From positions 6,909,001 through 6,973,000 of the forward strand of contig NC_016109.1 in the NCBI RefSeq assembly GCF_000269985.1: a stretch of DNA of 64,000 bases. Reading direction: 5' to 3'. The stretch's first letter is position 1, and each line of letters starts with the position of its first letter. The notes below the pieces were generated by a model, which saw only the letters and a list, made by a program, of their open reading frames with translations, was not told where the DNA came from and searched no databases. The position numbers were made by a program, and so were the translations under genes. Positions 8,034-18,847 of this stretch are shown here, piece by piece. Source of the DNA: Kitasatospora setae KM-6054. GTDB lineage: Bacteria > Actinomycetota > Actinomycetes > Streptomycetales > Streptomycetaceae.

Positions 8034-9461
8034 TCATCGGCCGGGGCAGCCGAGCGACTCCAGTGCTGCGCCCAAGTGGTGTGCTGCGGAGGTGAGTCGG
8101 CTGTGCGTCTCGGCAGCGGCGTAGCTGACCCGGACGCGCGGTGCGGGCTCGGCGGTGAAGTAGTTCGGGCCGGGGGAGAGCGCCACGCCGTGCCGCAGCG
8201 CGGCGGCGGTGAAGGCGACCGGGTCGAGCTGGGCGGGCAGCGGCAGCCAGAGGTGGAAGCCGCCGCGCGGCAGCCGGGCCGGCAGCAGGGCCGGGGCGCG
8301 TTGGGCCAGGGCGGTCGCGAACAGCTGCCGGCGGTCGGCCAACTCCCTCGCCAGTGTGCGCAGATGACGCGGCCAGTCGGTGGCGGTGACCAGTTCCAGG
8401 GCGGCCTCCTGGAGCGGGCGCGGGACGAAGAACGAGTCCACCGCCTGGACGGCGCGCAGCCGGGCCAGGGCCGGGCCGCGCGCCACCAGCGCGCCCACCC
8501 GCAGACTCGGCGAGGCCGCCTTGGTCAGCGAACGGACGTGCACCACCGTCCCGTTGGGGTCGTCCGCGGCCATCGGCGGCGGCAGCTCGCCCGCGTCGGC
8601 GTGCGCCAGCAGCCGGGCGAAGTCGTCCTCGACCACGAACGCGCCCGCCCGCTCGGCCGCCGCCAGGACCGCCCGCCGCCGCTCGGCCGACAGGACGGAA
8701 CCGGTCGGATTCTGGAACAGCGGCTGGCAGACGAACACCCGCGCCCCCGACGCCGCGAACGCCTCGGCCAGCCGCTCCGGGAGCACCCCGTCCGCGTCCA
8801 CCGGCACCGGCACCGGACGCAGGCCCGCCGCCCGGGCGATCGCCAACACGCCCGGATAGGTGGGGGATTCGACCAGGACGGGCGCCCCGGGCGGGGCCAG
8901 CGAACGCAGCGCGCAGGTCAGCGCGCTCTGCCCGCCCGCCGTGACCAGCACCTCCGCCGCCGTCACCCCGCCGCCCACCTCGCGGGCGAACCAGCCGCGC
9001 AGCTCCGGCAGCCCCTCCAACGGCGGCCGTCCCCACGCGCCCGGCCGGCGGGCGGCCCGGGCCAGCGCGCCCGCCAGCGCCCGCTCCGGCAGCAGCGCCG
9101 CGTGCGGGTAGCCGCTGTTCAGGTCGACCACCTCCGGTGGGGCCAGCGCGAGCGCCGCCAGCACCCCCGACGCGTCCACCACCCGGGCCGGCGGCGCGCC
9201 CGCCTCCGCGCTCAGCGCCACCTCCTGCCAGGAGAAGTCGCCCTGCCGCGCGGGCACCGGCCGCGACTCGGCCCGGAACACGCCCGCGCCCGGCCGGGAC
9301 ACCACCACGCCCTCCGCGACCAGCTCCCGGATCGCCCGGGACACCGAGACCGGGCTGACCCGGTAGTGCTCCACCAGCTCCCTGCTACTGGGGATCCGCT
9401 CCCCGGGCGAGTAGCGCAACACGGTGGTGCGCAGCGCGTCGGTCAGCTCCTGCACGCTCAT
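8034..9461 (-). CDS. MocR-type regulator: GntR winged helix fused to a PLP aminotransferase fold
   Basis: 475 aa. Residues 1-65 form a GntR-type winged helix (GERIPSSRELVEHYRVSPVS). The rest is an aminotransferase class I fold: QPLFQNPTGSVLS, Asp280 in VVEDDFARLL, and the PLP lysine at about residue 314 in VRSLTKAASPSL. MocR proteins bind PLP or PLP adducts and control pyridoxal or amino-acid transport genes. It is divergent from an EamA transporter with only 44 bp between the starts, so that transporter is the likely target. Confidence 0.9.
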   Translation of the reverse strand: MSVQELTDALRTTVLRYSPGERIPSSRELVEHYRVSPVSVSRAIRELVAEGVVVSRPGAGVFRAESRPVPARQGDFSWQEVALSAEAGAPPARVVDASGVLAALALAPPEVVDLNSGYPHAALLPERALAGALARAARRPGAWGRPPLEGLPELRGWFAREVGGGVTAAEVLVTAGGQSALTCALRSLAPPGAPVLVESPTYPGVLAIARAAGLRPVPVPVDADGVLPERLAEAFAASGARVFVCQPLFQNPTGSVLSAERRRAVLAAAERAGAFVVEDDFARLLAHADAGELPPPMAADDPNGTVVHVRSLTKAASPSLRVGALVARGPALARLRAVQAVDSFFVPRPLQEAALELVTATDWPRHLRTLARELADRRQLFATALAQRAPALLPARLPRGGFHLWLPLPAQLDPVAFTAAALRHGVALSPGPNYFTAEPAPRVRVSYAAAETHSRLTSAAHHLGAALESLGCPGR

Positions 9462-9505
9462 CGCGGGCCCTTCCGGCAGGCGGGCGGCAACTGCTACCGT
9501 CCTGT
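9462..9505. promoter_or_regulatory. Short divergent control region, MocR / EamA transporter
   Basis: 44 bp separate the two start codons. On the plus strand TACCGT (9493-9498) sits 7 nt before ATG 9506, with no ribosome site between, so a leaderless transcript is plausible. GATAGCG occurs twice just inside the transporter gene and might be part of a MocR site. This is inferred from spacing only. Confidence 0.4.
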
Positions 9506-10513
9506 ATGTCAGAACACGATAGCGCTACTGGTCTCCGCTCGATAGCGGTCGGCACGGACGAGACGGACCGGACGAGCCGGACGAGCCGGACGAGCCGGTT
9601 CGGGGGGCTCGGCGGGTTCGCCGGGTCGGGGGGTACCGCGCAGGCCGCCCTCGGGGTGCTCGCCTTCTCGTTCAGCTTCCCCGCCACCGCCTGGGCCCTG
9701 GAGGGCTTCGGCCCCTGGACGGTCACCGGCCTGCGCGGCATCCTCGCCGCCCTGCTGGCCGGGGCCTGCCTGCTCGCCGCCGGCGCCCGCGTCCCGCCCC
9801 GCTCGACCTGGCCCGGACTGGCCGCCGTCGCGATCGGCTGCGCGGTCGGCTTCCCGCTGCTCTCCACCCTCGCGCTGCGGCTCTCCTCCACCGCGCACTC
9901 CGCCGTGGTGATCGGCCTGCTGCCACTGGCCACCGCCGCCGTCGGCGCGCTCCGCGCCAAGTCCCGCCCGCCGCGCGCCTTCTGGCTGGCCGCGACGGCC
10001 GGGGCGGCCGCCGTACTCGCCTTCACCGTCCAGCAGAGCGGCGGCGCGGGGCTGACCACCGCCGACCTGTACCTGTTCGGCGCGCTGCTGGTCTGCGCGT
10101 TCGGCTACGCCGAGGGCGGCCGACTGGCCCGCGAACTGCCCGGCTGGCAGGTGATCGGCTGGGGCGTGGTCGCCGCGCTGCCCGTCACCGCGCTCACCGG
10201 CGTGCTCGCCCTCACCGTCGAGCCCGTGCACTGGAGTTGGCACGGCGTCACCGGACTCGCCTACCTGGGCGCGGTCTCGCAGTTCGGCGGCTTCGTGGTC
10301 TGGTACCGCGGCATGGCCGCCATCGGCGTCCCCCGGGCCAGCCAACTCCAGCTCGCCCAGCCGCTGTTGACGCTCTGCTGGGCGGTGCTGCTGCTCGCCG
10401 AGGCGCTGCCGGTCAGCGCCGTGCCGACGGCGCTGGCGGTGGTCGCCTGCATCGCGGTCACCCAGTGGGCCGGCCGGCGGGCCGCCGGGGACGCCGGGTC
10501 CGCTACGCGGTGA
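9506..10513 (+). CDS. EamA/DMT-family transporter divergent from MocR
   Basis: 335 aa. A hydrophilic N-terminus of about 45 residues includes TSRTSRTSR, encoded by three exact copies of a 9-mer (9571-9597). Ten hydrophobic helices then form two EamA repeats (MAAIGVPRASQLQLAQPLLT near the end). No ribosome site precedes the ATG. The shared control region makes it the probable target of the MocR regulator, with an amino acid or vitamin B6-related compound as possible cargo. Its stop overlaps the convergent gene by 11 nt. Confidence 0.8.
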   Translation: MSEHDSATGLRSIAVGTDETDRTSRTSRTSRFGGLGGFAGSGGTAQAALGVLAFSFSFPATAWALEGFGPWTVTGLRGILAALLAGACLLAAGARVPPRSTWPGLAAVAIGCAVGFPLLSTLALRLSSTAHSAVVIGLLPLATAAVGALRAKSRPPRAFWLAATAGAAAVLAFTVQQSGGAGLTTADLYLFGALLVCAFGYAEGGRLARELPGWQVIGWGVVAALPVTALTGVLALTVEPVHWSWHGVTGLAYLGAVSQFGGFVVWYRGMAAIGVPRASQLQLAQPLLTLCWAVLLLAEALPVSAVPTALAVVACIAVTQWAGRRAAGDAGSATR

Positions 10514-10994
10514 GGGAGCAGTAGAGGTGCTGGCCGTCCTGCTTGGCGCGGCGGGCCAGCACGCCCAACTGGTGGATCAGACGCATGAGTTCGACGCGTT
10601 CGACGCCCTTCATCTCGTCGGTTCGGCCCCACAGGGTGGTGAGCTGGGGGAGGCGCTTGCGGTCGATGCCGGCCAGGGTGTCCCGGGTCTCGTCGGGGAG
10701 TTCGACCACCCAGGGGCCGGTCATCCAGGGGTCCTCGAAGTCGACGGCCTTGGCGGGGGCCTCGGGGTGCCAGGGCTGCAGGCCGGTGGGCCAGACGGAG
10801 CGGTCGGGTCCGTCCTTGACCGGGGTGCCCTCGCCGCGCAGGGCGACCACCAGGTGGGGGAGGGCGACGGTCGGGTCGACTCCCTTGGTGCGGACGGATT
10901 CGAAGGACTCGGCGGCCGGGCGGTCGCCGCGGGCCATCACCTTCTGGACGGCGGCCTGGTCGGCGGCCCGGAAGTAGTCGGTCTGCAGGTCCAT
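10503..10994 (-). CDS. Conserved streptomycete protein of unknown function
   Basis: 163 aa from ATG 10994, with GGGGAG upstream; a longer reading is possible but would start inside the pentamer repeats. It begins MDLQTDYFRAADQAAV and contains GVDPTVALPHLVVALRG and ELMRLIHQLGVLARRAKQDG. There are no membrane segments and no catalytic motif I recognise. It looks like the small cytosolic DUF1877-like proteins of streptomycetes, but that assignment is from memory and weak. Its 3' end overlaps the convergent transporter gene by 11 nt. Confidence 0.6.
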   Translation of the reverse strand: MDLQTDYFRAADQAAVQKVMARGDRPAAESFESVRTKGVDPTVALPHLVVALRGEGTPVKDGPDRSVWPTGLQPWHPEAPAKAVDFEDPWMTGPWVVELPDETRDTLAGIDRKRLPQLTTLWGRTDEMKGVERVELMRLIHQLGVLARRAKQDGQHLYCSLTA

Positions 10995-11015
10995 GTCGCA
11001 CGCTCCCCATCGTTC

Positions 11016-11055
11016 GGCAAGGCAAGGCAAGGCAAGGTAGGGCAAGGCAGGGCAG
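11016..11055 (+). repeat. GGCAA pentamer tract
   Basis: Eight consecutive five-base units: GGCAA four times, GGTAG, GGCAA, then GGCAG twice. The tract lies 22-61 nt upstream of the start of the 163-aa gene on the minus strand, in the leader or promoter. Copy number could vary by slippage. Confidence 0.7.
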
Positions 11056-11206
11056 GGCGCCGCCAGGTGGGCGAAGGCGGTGCACGCAAGAGGGCCAGTG
11101 CATCACAGTCGGCGCCGCCGCGGGGGCCCGGTCGCCGTCCTGTGATCTCCCTCGCACCGGCCAAGGGGGCGTTCCGCTCCGGAAGTTCGGGTACTAGCTT
11201 TCGGGC

Positions 11207-12559
11207 GTGAGAACTTCGCCCGCCGCCGGGAACCGTCCGCTGCGCGTCCTGCTGGGGGCGTCCGTGCTGGCCAACACCGGTGACGGGGTGCTGCACCTCG
11301 GGCTGCTGCTGGTGGTGGCGCGCCTGACCGGGTCGGTGGACGCCTCGTCGCTGGTGATGGCGGTGACGACGGTGCCGTGGCTGCTGTTCGGGATCCCGGC
11401 CGGGATGCTGGCCGACCGGGGGCGGCGGAAGGCGCTGATGGTGTCGGCGGACGGGGCGCGGGCGGTGCTGATCCTCGGGATCGGGGCGGCGGCCTGGGCG
11501 GGGGTGCTGTCGCTGCCGCTGCTGCTGGGGTTGGCGTTCCTGGTCGGGGTGGCCGAGACGGTGTTCAACACCAGCGCGGAGACGGTGCTGCCGACGGTCG
11601 TCCCGGCGTCCGAACTGACGAGGGCGAACGGGCAGTTGGCCACCACCGTCCGGGTCGCCGGCCAGTTCGTCGCCCCGGCCCTGGCGGGCTGGCTGACCGC
11701 GCTGGCCGCCCCGGTGACCTTCCTGGTCGCGGGCGCCGGCTACCTGGGCTCGATGCTGCGGCTGACCGCGCTGCCGCGCGACGCGGGCCTGACCGCGCTG
11801 TCGGGTGGCGCGGGGCTGGTCGGGCTGCCGGGCGGCGCGGGCCTGGTCGGGTGGGGAGGGCCGGGCGAACCGGCGGAGCCGGCGGGGCGGGTGCGGGTGT
11901 GGACCGGGCTGGCGTTCCTGGCGCGCGGCCGGGTGGTGCGGGTGATCACGCTGGCCGGGGCGCTCACCACGCTCGCCAACACGTCCTTCCTGGCGCTGTT
12001 CGTGGTGTACGCGACCAGTGGCCCGCTGCGGCTCGGTGACGCCGGGTACGGGGTGCTGCTCAGCTCGGTCGGGGTCGGCACGGCGGTCGGCTCGCTCACC
12101 GCGCACCGCGCCGAGCGGTGGTTCGGCGGCCCGGTGGTGCTGTGCGCGACCCGGCTGGGCTGGGGGCTGGTGTTCGTCGCGCCGGTGTTCCTGCGCGGGG
12201 TGCCGCTGTTCGCCGCGATGACGGTGGGCAGCTGCCTGGGCGGCATGTGGGGCGTGCTGACCGTGACGATCCGCCAGCGGCTGACGCCGCCGGAGATCCG
12301 TGGCGCGGTCGGCGGCGCCTACCGGGCGGTGATCATGAGCGCGATGCCGGCCGGTGCGGCCGTCGGCCTGCTGCTGCAGCGCCTGCTCGGCACGCCCGGC
12401 ACCTTCCTGCTGTTCGGTGCCGCGATGGTGGTGCTGGCGGTGCCGGTCTGGCGGGCGGTCACCGCCGAGCGGCTCCCGGCGGTGGAGGCGGAGGCGGAGG
12501 TGGAGCGGGCGGGGCGGCTCCCCCGCACAAGGAGTCGCGCCGCCCGCTCCGGTCAGTAG
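11207..12559 (+). CDS. MFS transporter (EntS/TetA-like)
   Basis: 450 aa with 12 predicted helices. The MFS loop motif between helices 2 and 3 is GMLADRGRRKALM. The early ANTGDGVLHLGLLLV and ETVFNTSAETVLPTVVP are typical of the EntS-like branch. A Gly/Ala-rich cytoplasmic loop sits in the middle. GTG 11207 has no ribosome site; TAGCTT (11195-11200) placed 7 nt before it suggests a leaderless transcript. The substrate is unknown. Its last 7 nt overlap the end of the convergent sugar-binding protein gene. Confidence 0.82.
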   Translation: MRTSPAAGNRPLRVLLGASVLANTGDGVLHLGLLLVVARLTGSVDASSLVMAVTTVPWLLFGIPAGMLADRGRRKALMVSADGARAVLILGIGAAAWAGVLSLPLLLGLAFLVGVAETVFNTSAETVLPTVVPASELTRANGQLATTVRVAGQFVAPALAGWLTALAAPVTFLVAGAGYLGSMLRLTALPRDAGLTALSGGAGLVGLPGGAGLVGWGGPGEPAEPAGRVRVWTGLAFLARGRVVRVITLAGALTTLANTSFLALFVVYATSGPLRLGDAGYGVLLSSVGVGTAVGSLTAHRAERWFGGPVVLCATRLGWGLVFVAPVFLRGVPLFAAMTVGSCLGGMWGVLTVTIRQRLTPPEIRGAVGGAYRAVIMSAMPAGAAVGLLLQRLLGTPGTFLLFGAAMVVLAVPVWRAVTAERLPAVEAEAEVERAGRLPRTRSRAARSGQ

Positions 12560-13653
12560 GAGCCGGGGATCCCGGCGTCCTTGCAGGCCTTGGCGATCTG
12601 CGGGGTGCAGATCTCCTCGGCCTTGTAGAGGCCGCCGGCGACGACCGTCTCGGCGACCTTGTCCTTGGTGACGACCACCGGGGTGAGCAGCCGGGACGGG
12701 ATCTCCCGGCCGTCGGACTGGGTGACGGCCGACGCCACCGAGGTGATGTCGATGCCCTTCACCAGGTAGACCGCCATGTTGGCGGCGGCCTCGGTCTCCG
12801 GCTGGTACGGCTTGTAGATGGTGTACGCCTGCTCGCCGGTGATGATCCGGCGGATCGCGTCCAGCGAGGCGTCCTGGCCGCCGACCGGCACGTCGGTGCG
12901 GCCGGCCTTGTGCAGCGAGTCGATGATCGCGCCGGCCATGCCGTCGTTCGCCGAGTAGACGGCCTGGAAGCCGTTCTTGCCGAGTTTGGCGACGGCCTCG
13001 TCCATCTTGGCGCCGGCCACCTCGGGCTTCCACTCGCCGGACTGCTCGTACGCGATCCGCTTGACCTTGCCGTCCAGTGCCCGGTGCGCGCCGGTCTTGA
13101 AGTCGGCGGCGTTCGGGTCGGTCTCCGCGCCGTTGATCATCACGATCTCGGCGCCGTCGGCCTTCCGGCCGCCCTTGGCCATCGCCTCCAGCAGTGCCTG
13201 GCCCTGGAGTTCGCCGGTGCGCTGGTTGTCGAAGGAGATGTAGGCGACCACGTCGCCGGCGGCCAGCCGGTCGTACGCGATGACCTTGGTGCCCTTCGCC
13301 TTGGCGGCCTCCACCCACGGTGCGGTGGCGGCGGCGTTCACCGGGTCGAGCAGGATCACCTTGACCCCGCGCGCGAGCAGTGCGTCGAACTGCTCCTTCT
13401 GCAGTTTCTCGTCGCCGTCGGCGTTCGCGTAGTCGAGGGTGCACTTGGTGCACAGCCCGGTGACGGACGCCTCGATCAGCGGCTTGTCGAACGCCTCGTA
13501 GCGGGTGGAGGAGGAGCGTTCGGGCAACAGCAGTCCGATGGACTGGTTGCCCGAGGACGACGACGAGGGTTTGTCGTCCCCGCAGGCGGCGAGCGACATC
13601 GTCATCGACACGGCGGCCGTGCCGATGACGAGTCGACGCGTCATCGAGTTCAT
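12553..13653 (-). CDS. XylF-like sugar ABC-transporter substrate-binding lipoprotein (orphan)
   Basis: 366 aa from ATG 13653, with GGAGG about 11 nt upstream. The signal peptide ends in the lipobox SLAAC, so it is anchored outside the membrane. It is a class-I periplasmic-binding fold: IGLLLPERSSSTRYEAFDKP, VILLDPVNAAATAPWVEAAK, YISFDNQRTGELQGQALLEA and SANDGMAGAIIDSL are the expected features of xylose/multiple-sugar binding proteins. No permease or ATPase gene lies nearby, so it must work with distant partners or as a sensor. An inverted repeat about 90-110 nt upstream is a possible operator. Confidence 0.85.
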   Translation of the reverse strand: MNSMTRRLVIGTAAVSMTMSLAACGDDKPSSSSSGNQSIGLLLPERSSSTRYEAFDKPLIEASVTGLCTKCTLDYANADGDEKLQKEQFDALLARGVKVILLDPVNAAATAPWVEAAKAKGTKVIAYDRLAAGDVVAYISFDNQRTGELQGQALLEAMAKGGRKADGAEIVMINGAETDPNAADFKTGAHRALDGKVKRIAYEQSGEWKPEVAGAKMDEAVAKLGKNGFQAVYSANDGMAGAIIDSLHKAGRTDVPVGGQDASLDAIRRIITGEQAYTIYKPYQPETEAAANMAVYLVKGIDITSVASAVTQSDGREIPSRLLTPVVVTKDKVAETVVAGGLYKAEEICTPQIAKACKDAGIPGSY

Positions 13654-13744
13654 GGTGGGTGGAGCCTCCCTGACAGCGCCGTTGTCCCTACGGCGGAGAA
13701 GGGGAGTCAAACCCACCCGACCTTTGTCGTCAAGAAGTAAAGCA

Positions 13745-13766
13745 TTGGTCGGAGGGGGTCGACCAA
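13745..13766 (-). promoter_or_regulatory. Inverted repeat upstream of the sugar-binding protein gene
   Basis: TTGGTCG (13745-13751) and CGACCAA (13760-13766) form a perfect 7-bp dyad with an 8-bp centre in the 160-bp gap between the EamA stop and the binding-protein start. Both genes are on the minus strand. It is a candidate site for a sugar-responsive regulator of LacI or ROK type; the regulator is not in this window. Confidence 0.45.
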
Positions 13767-13813
13767 GTCGTTACCTTCTTGAAGGCTGGATGAGAGTTCG
13801 GCGTGGCAGGCGT

Positions 13814-14833
13814 TCAGCGCTCGCTGCGCGCCACCAGGAACACGCCGCCGACCACCACCGCGCCACCGACCAGGATCGGCCAGGTCAGGGCCTCGGAGAG
13901 GAACAGCCAGCCGAGGAAGACCGCCACCACCGGGTTGACGTACGCGTAGGTGGCCACCAGCGGCAGCGGCGCGCGCTGCAACAGCCAGGCGTAAGACGTG
14001 AACGCGACAATCGAGCCGAACAGCACCAGGTACGCCAGCCCCGCCCACGACCCGGCCGACACCGCCGCCGGGTCGAACCCGCCCGGCTCGCCCCGGAGGA
14101 ACGACAGCGCCAGCGCGCCCAGCGCACCCGCCAGCATCTCGTACACGCTCGCCGCGAACGGGTCGGCCGGCATCGGCAGCCGCCCCGCCAGCACCGAACC
14201 CAGCGCCCACACCACCGCCGCGACCATCACCAGCAGCAGCCCCGACAGGCCGACCTGGCCGGTCAGCCCCGGCGCGGTCAGCACCACCAGGCCCAGCAGG
14301 CCGAGCAGCACACCCGCCAGCGTGCGCCCGCCCGTTCGAGTCCCGAACGCCCGGCGCAGCACCACCACCCACAGCGGCACGCTCGCGACCAGCAGCGCCG
14401 CCAGCCCCGACGGCACCGTCCGCTCGGCCAGCACCACCATCCCGTTGCCGCCGACCAGCAGCAGCACCCCCACCAGGAACGCCGAACCGAACTGCGGCCA
14501 CGTCACCCGCAGCGACCGCCACCCCCGCCGGGCCGCCAGCCCCGCCGCCAGCAGCAGCGCCGCCGCCCCGAACCGCAGCGCGCCCGACAGCAGCGGCGGC
14601 ATCGTCTCCACCACCACCCGGATCGCCAGATAGGTCGACCCCCACACCACGTACACGATGCCGAGCGCCGCCCACACCGCCGCCCCGAGCCCGGCGGCCG
14701 GCTTCCGGGGGACGGCCGCCTGAGCCGGGGCGGCGGTGTGGGCGGGCGCGGCGTCGGCGGGACAGTCGGACCCGGCGTCGGCGGGACAGTCGGACCCGGC
14801 GTCGGCGGGGGAGTGCGGAGAGGGCGCGGACAT
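13814..14833 (-). CDS. EamA/DMT-family transporter
   Basis: 339 aa from ATG 14833, with AGGAG 7 nt upstream. A soluble N-terminus of about 45 residues carries two copies of DAGSDCPA (a 27-nt DNA repeat). Ten helices with the EamA pattern follow (GIVYVVWGSTYLAIRVVVE and AYVNPVVAVFLGWLFLSEAL). This subgroup resembles RhaT/YdcZ-like exporters of amino acids or drugs; no cargo is assigned. Confidence 0.83.
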   Translation of the reverse strand: MSAPSPHSPADAGSDCPADAGSDCPADAAPAHTAAPAQAAVPRKPAAGLGAAVWAALGIVYVVWGSTYLAIRVVVETMPPLLSGALRFGAAALLLAAGLAARRGWRSLRVTWPQFGSAFLVGVLLLVGGNGMVVLAERTVPSGLAALLVASVPLWVVVLRRAFGTRTGGRTLAGVLLGLLGLVVLTAPGLTGQVGLSGLLLVMVAAVVWALGSVLAGRLPMPADPFAASVYEMLAGALGALALSFLRGEPGGFDPAAVSAGSWAGLAYLVLFGSIVAFTSYAWLLQRAPLPLVATYAYVNPVVAVFLGWLFLSEALTWPILVGGAVVVGGVFLVARSER

Positions 14834-15149
14834 GGGCGTCTCCTGGTCTTGGTCCTGACGGGCGTGTTCGGCGGAATGACACCACACTCCGCCCGCACCC
14901 GGCAGGGGGTTTCGCCGGTCGGTACGGGGCGAGCGCGGCGCGCGCGGGCCGCTTGGGCCGCGCGGGGCGCTTGAGCTGCGCCGGGTGCTCACGGCGCCCG
15001 GTCCGCTACCGCCGAACGCCGCCCGCCGCACCCCGGGCAGGGCCGACCGGATGAACCGGCGCACCACCGCGACCCCAGCCGCCCCGCCCCGGCCGCCCCG
15101 GATGGTAGGCATGGGGGCGGCCGAGGGCAGCCGAACGGAGGACGGCCGC
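14834..15149. other. Divergent intergenic region, EamA transporter / LMF-like gene
   Basis: 316 bases with no supported gene. Apart from the two ribosome sites (AGGAG for the transporter, GGAGG 15137-15141 for the LMF-like gene), I see only a weak -10-like TAGGCA near 15106 on the plus strand. Confidence 0.4.
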
Positions 15150-16637
15150 ATGGCATGGTTCGCCGCACCCGAGTACCGGCTCGCCCGCGAGCTGTTCCTG
15201 CGCCTGCTCGCCCTCGTCTACGGCTGCGGATTCCTCGCCGCCGCCCGCCAGTTCCGCGCCCTGCTCGGCAGCCGCGGCATGCTCCCGATCCCGCGCTTCC
15301 TGGCCCGCGTCCCGTTCCGCCGCGCCCCCAGCCTGTTCCACTGGCACTACAGCGACCGCCTGTACGCCGCCGTCGCCCGGACCGGCGCCCTGCTCTCCGC
15401 CGCGCTGCTCGCCGGCGCGGCGAACCTGCTCCCGCTCGGCGCCGCGATGGCCGCCTGGGCGCTGCTCTGGGTGCTCTACCTGTCGATCGTCAACACCGGG
15501 CAGACCTGGTACGCCTTCGGATGGGAGTCCCTGCTGCTGGAGGCCGGCGCCCTCGCCGTGTTCCTCGGCAACGACCGGACGGCCCCGCCGCTGCTCGGCA
15601 CCTGGCTGCTGCGCTGGCTGCTGTTCCGGGTCGAGTTCGGCGCCGGACTGATCAAGTGGCGCGGCGACACCTGCTGGCGCGCGCTCACCTGCCTCTACCA
15701 CCACCACGAGACCCAGCCCATGCCCGGACCGCTCAGCTGGTTCTTCCACCACCTGCCCCGCCCGCTCCACAAGGTCGAGGCCGCCGCCAACCACGTCGTC
15801 CAACTGGTCGTCCCCTTCGGCCTGTTCCTCCCGCAGCCGATCGCCTCCGGCGCCGCCCTGCTGATGATCGCCACCCAGCTCTGGCTGATCGCCTCCGGCA
15901 ACTTCGCCTGGCTGAACTGGCTCACCGTCGCCCTCGCCCTCGGCGTCCTCGACACCGGCACGCTGCGCCGCGTCCTGCCGGTCGGCCCCGACCCGGCGTA
16001 CGGCCCGGCGTACGGCTCGACGTACGGTCCGCAACCCGGCTGGTACCAGGGCCTGGTGGCCGGGTACGCGCTGCTGGTGCTCGCGCTGTCCTGGCGGCCG
16101 CTGCGCAACCTGCTCTCCGCGCACCAGCAGATGAACCGCTCCTGGGACCGCCTCCACCTGGTCAACAGCTACGGCGCGTTCGGCACCGTCAGCCGGGTCC
16201 GGTACGAGATCGTCCTCGAAGGCACCCGCGACGTCCACGGCCTGGACGGCTGGCAGGAGTACGAATTCCCCGGCAAACCCGGACCCGTCCGGCGGCTGCC
16301 CCGCCAGTTCGCCCCCTACCACCTGCGACTCGACTGGCTGATGTGGTTCGCCGCGATCTCCCCCGCCCACGCCCGCCCCTGGTTCCACCCGCTGCTCGCC
16401 CGCCTGCTCGTCAACGACCCCGACACCCTCCGCCTGCTGCGCCGCAACCCCTTCCCCGACACCCCGCCCGCCCTCGTCCGGGCCCGGCTCTACCACTACC
16501 GCTTCACCGACGGCCCCGAACTCCGCGCCACCGGCGCCTGGTGGCACCGCCGCCACGTCCGCGACCGGCAACCGCCCGTCGGCCTCGCCGAACTCGGCCG
16601 GTACGCGCCCCCCGGCGCGGCGGGACGGCCACGATGA
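15150..16637 (+). CDS. Lipase-maturation-factor (LMF1)-like membrane protein
   Basis: 495 aa from ATG 15150 behind GGAGG; upstream in-frame starts are less well placed. The N-terminal two thirds hold about eight hydrophobic helices, with the family stretch YHHHETQPMPGPLSWFFHHL. The C-terminal soluble part has VNSYGAFGTVSRVRYEIVLE, YEFPGKPGPVRRLP and APYHLRLDWLMWFAA, the conserved LMF core order. In vertebrates LMF1 helps fold secreted lipases in the ER; the bacterial homologues have no proven role. A link to the secreted lipase 11 kb away is only speculation. Confidence 0.87.
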   Translation: MAWFAAPEYRLARELFLRLLALVYGCGFLAAARQFRALLGSRGMLPIPRFLARVPFRRAPSLFHWHYSDRLYAAVARTGALLSAALLAGAANLLPLGAAMAAWALLWVLYLSIVNTGQTWYAFGWESLLLEAGALAVFLGNDRTAPPLLGTWLLRWLLFRVEFGAGLIKWRGDTCWRALTCLYHHHETQPMPGPLSWFFHHLPRPLHKVEAAANHVVQLVVPFGLFLPQPIASGAALLMIATQLWLIASGNFAWLNWLTVALALGVLDTGTLRRVLPVGPDPAYGPAYGSTYGPQPGWYQGLVAGYALLVLALSWRPLRNLLSAHQQMNRSWDRLHLVNSYGAFGTVSRVRYEIVLEGTRDVHGLDGWQEYEFPGKPGPVRRLPRQFAPYHLRLDWLMWFAAISPAHARPWFHPLLARLLVNDPDTLRLLRRNPFPDTPPALVRARLYHYRFTDGPELRATGAWWHRRHVRDRQPPVGLAELGRYAPPGAAGRPR

Positions 16638-16908
16638 ACCCACCCAACTCCCGACCCCCACCCCGGCGGGGCGTACTGTCGGTGCCGCTCCCTACCCTAC
16701 GGACCGTGCGAACCGCGCGAACCGTGCGGACGGGCCCCGAACCCGGGCCGCGGCCCGGTCCGGCCCACCGCGATCCCACCGGGTCCACCGCGTGCACGGC
16801 TCGAACGCGCACCCGTATTCTGGCCTCCCGCGACGCCACCGCCGCCGCGCCCACCCCACCCGCCACGCCAGCCCCTCTGCCCGCCAAACGCCACGAACCG
16901 GACTTCAC

Positions 16909-18780
<1,872 letters not shown>

Positions 18781-18798
18781 CGGATCGTCAACAGCAGT

Positions 18799-18843
18799 GC
18801 GTACGCCCGTCGTTGTGCCGGTGGTGCGACGACGGGCGTACGC
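18799..18843. terminator. Bidirectional terminator
   Basis: A perfect 15-bp inverted repeat (GCGTACGCCCGTCGT at 18799-18813 with its complement at 18829-18843) with a 15-nt loop lies between the convergent acidic-repeat and cytosine deaminase genes. Confidence 0.8.
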
Positions 18844-18847
18844 GTGT

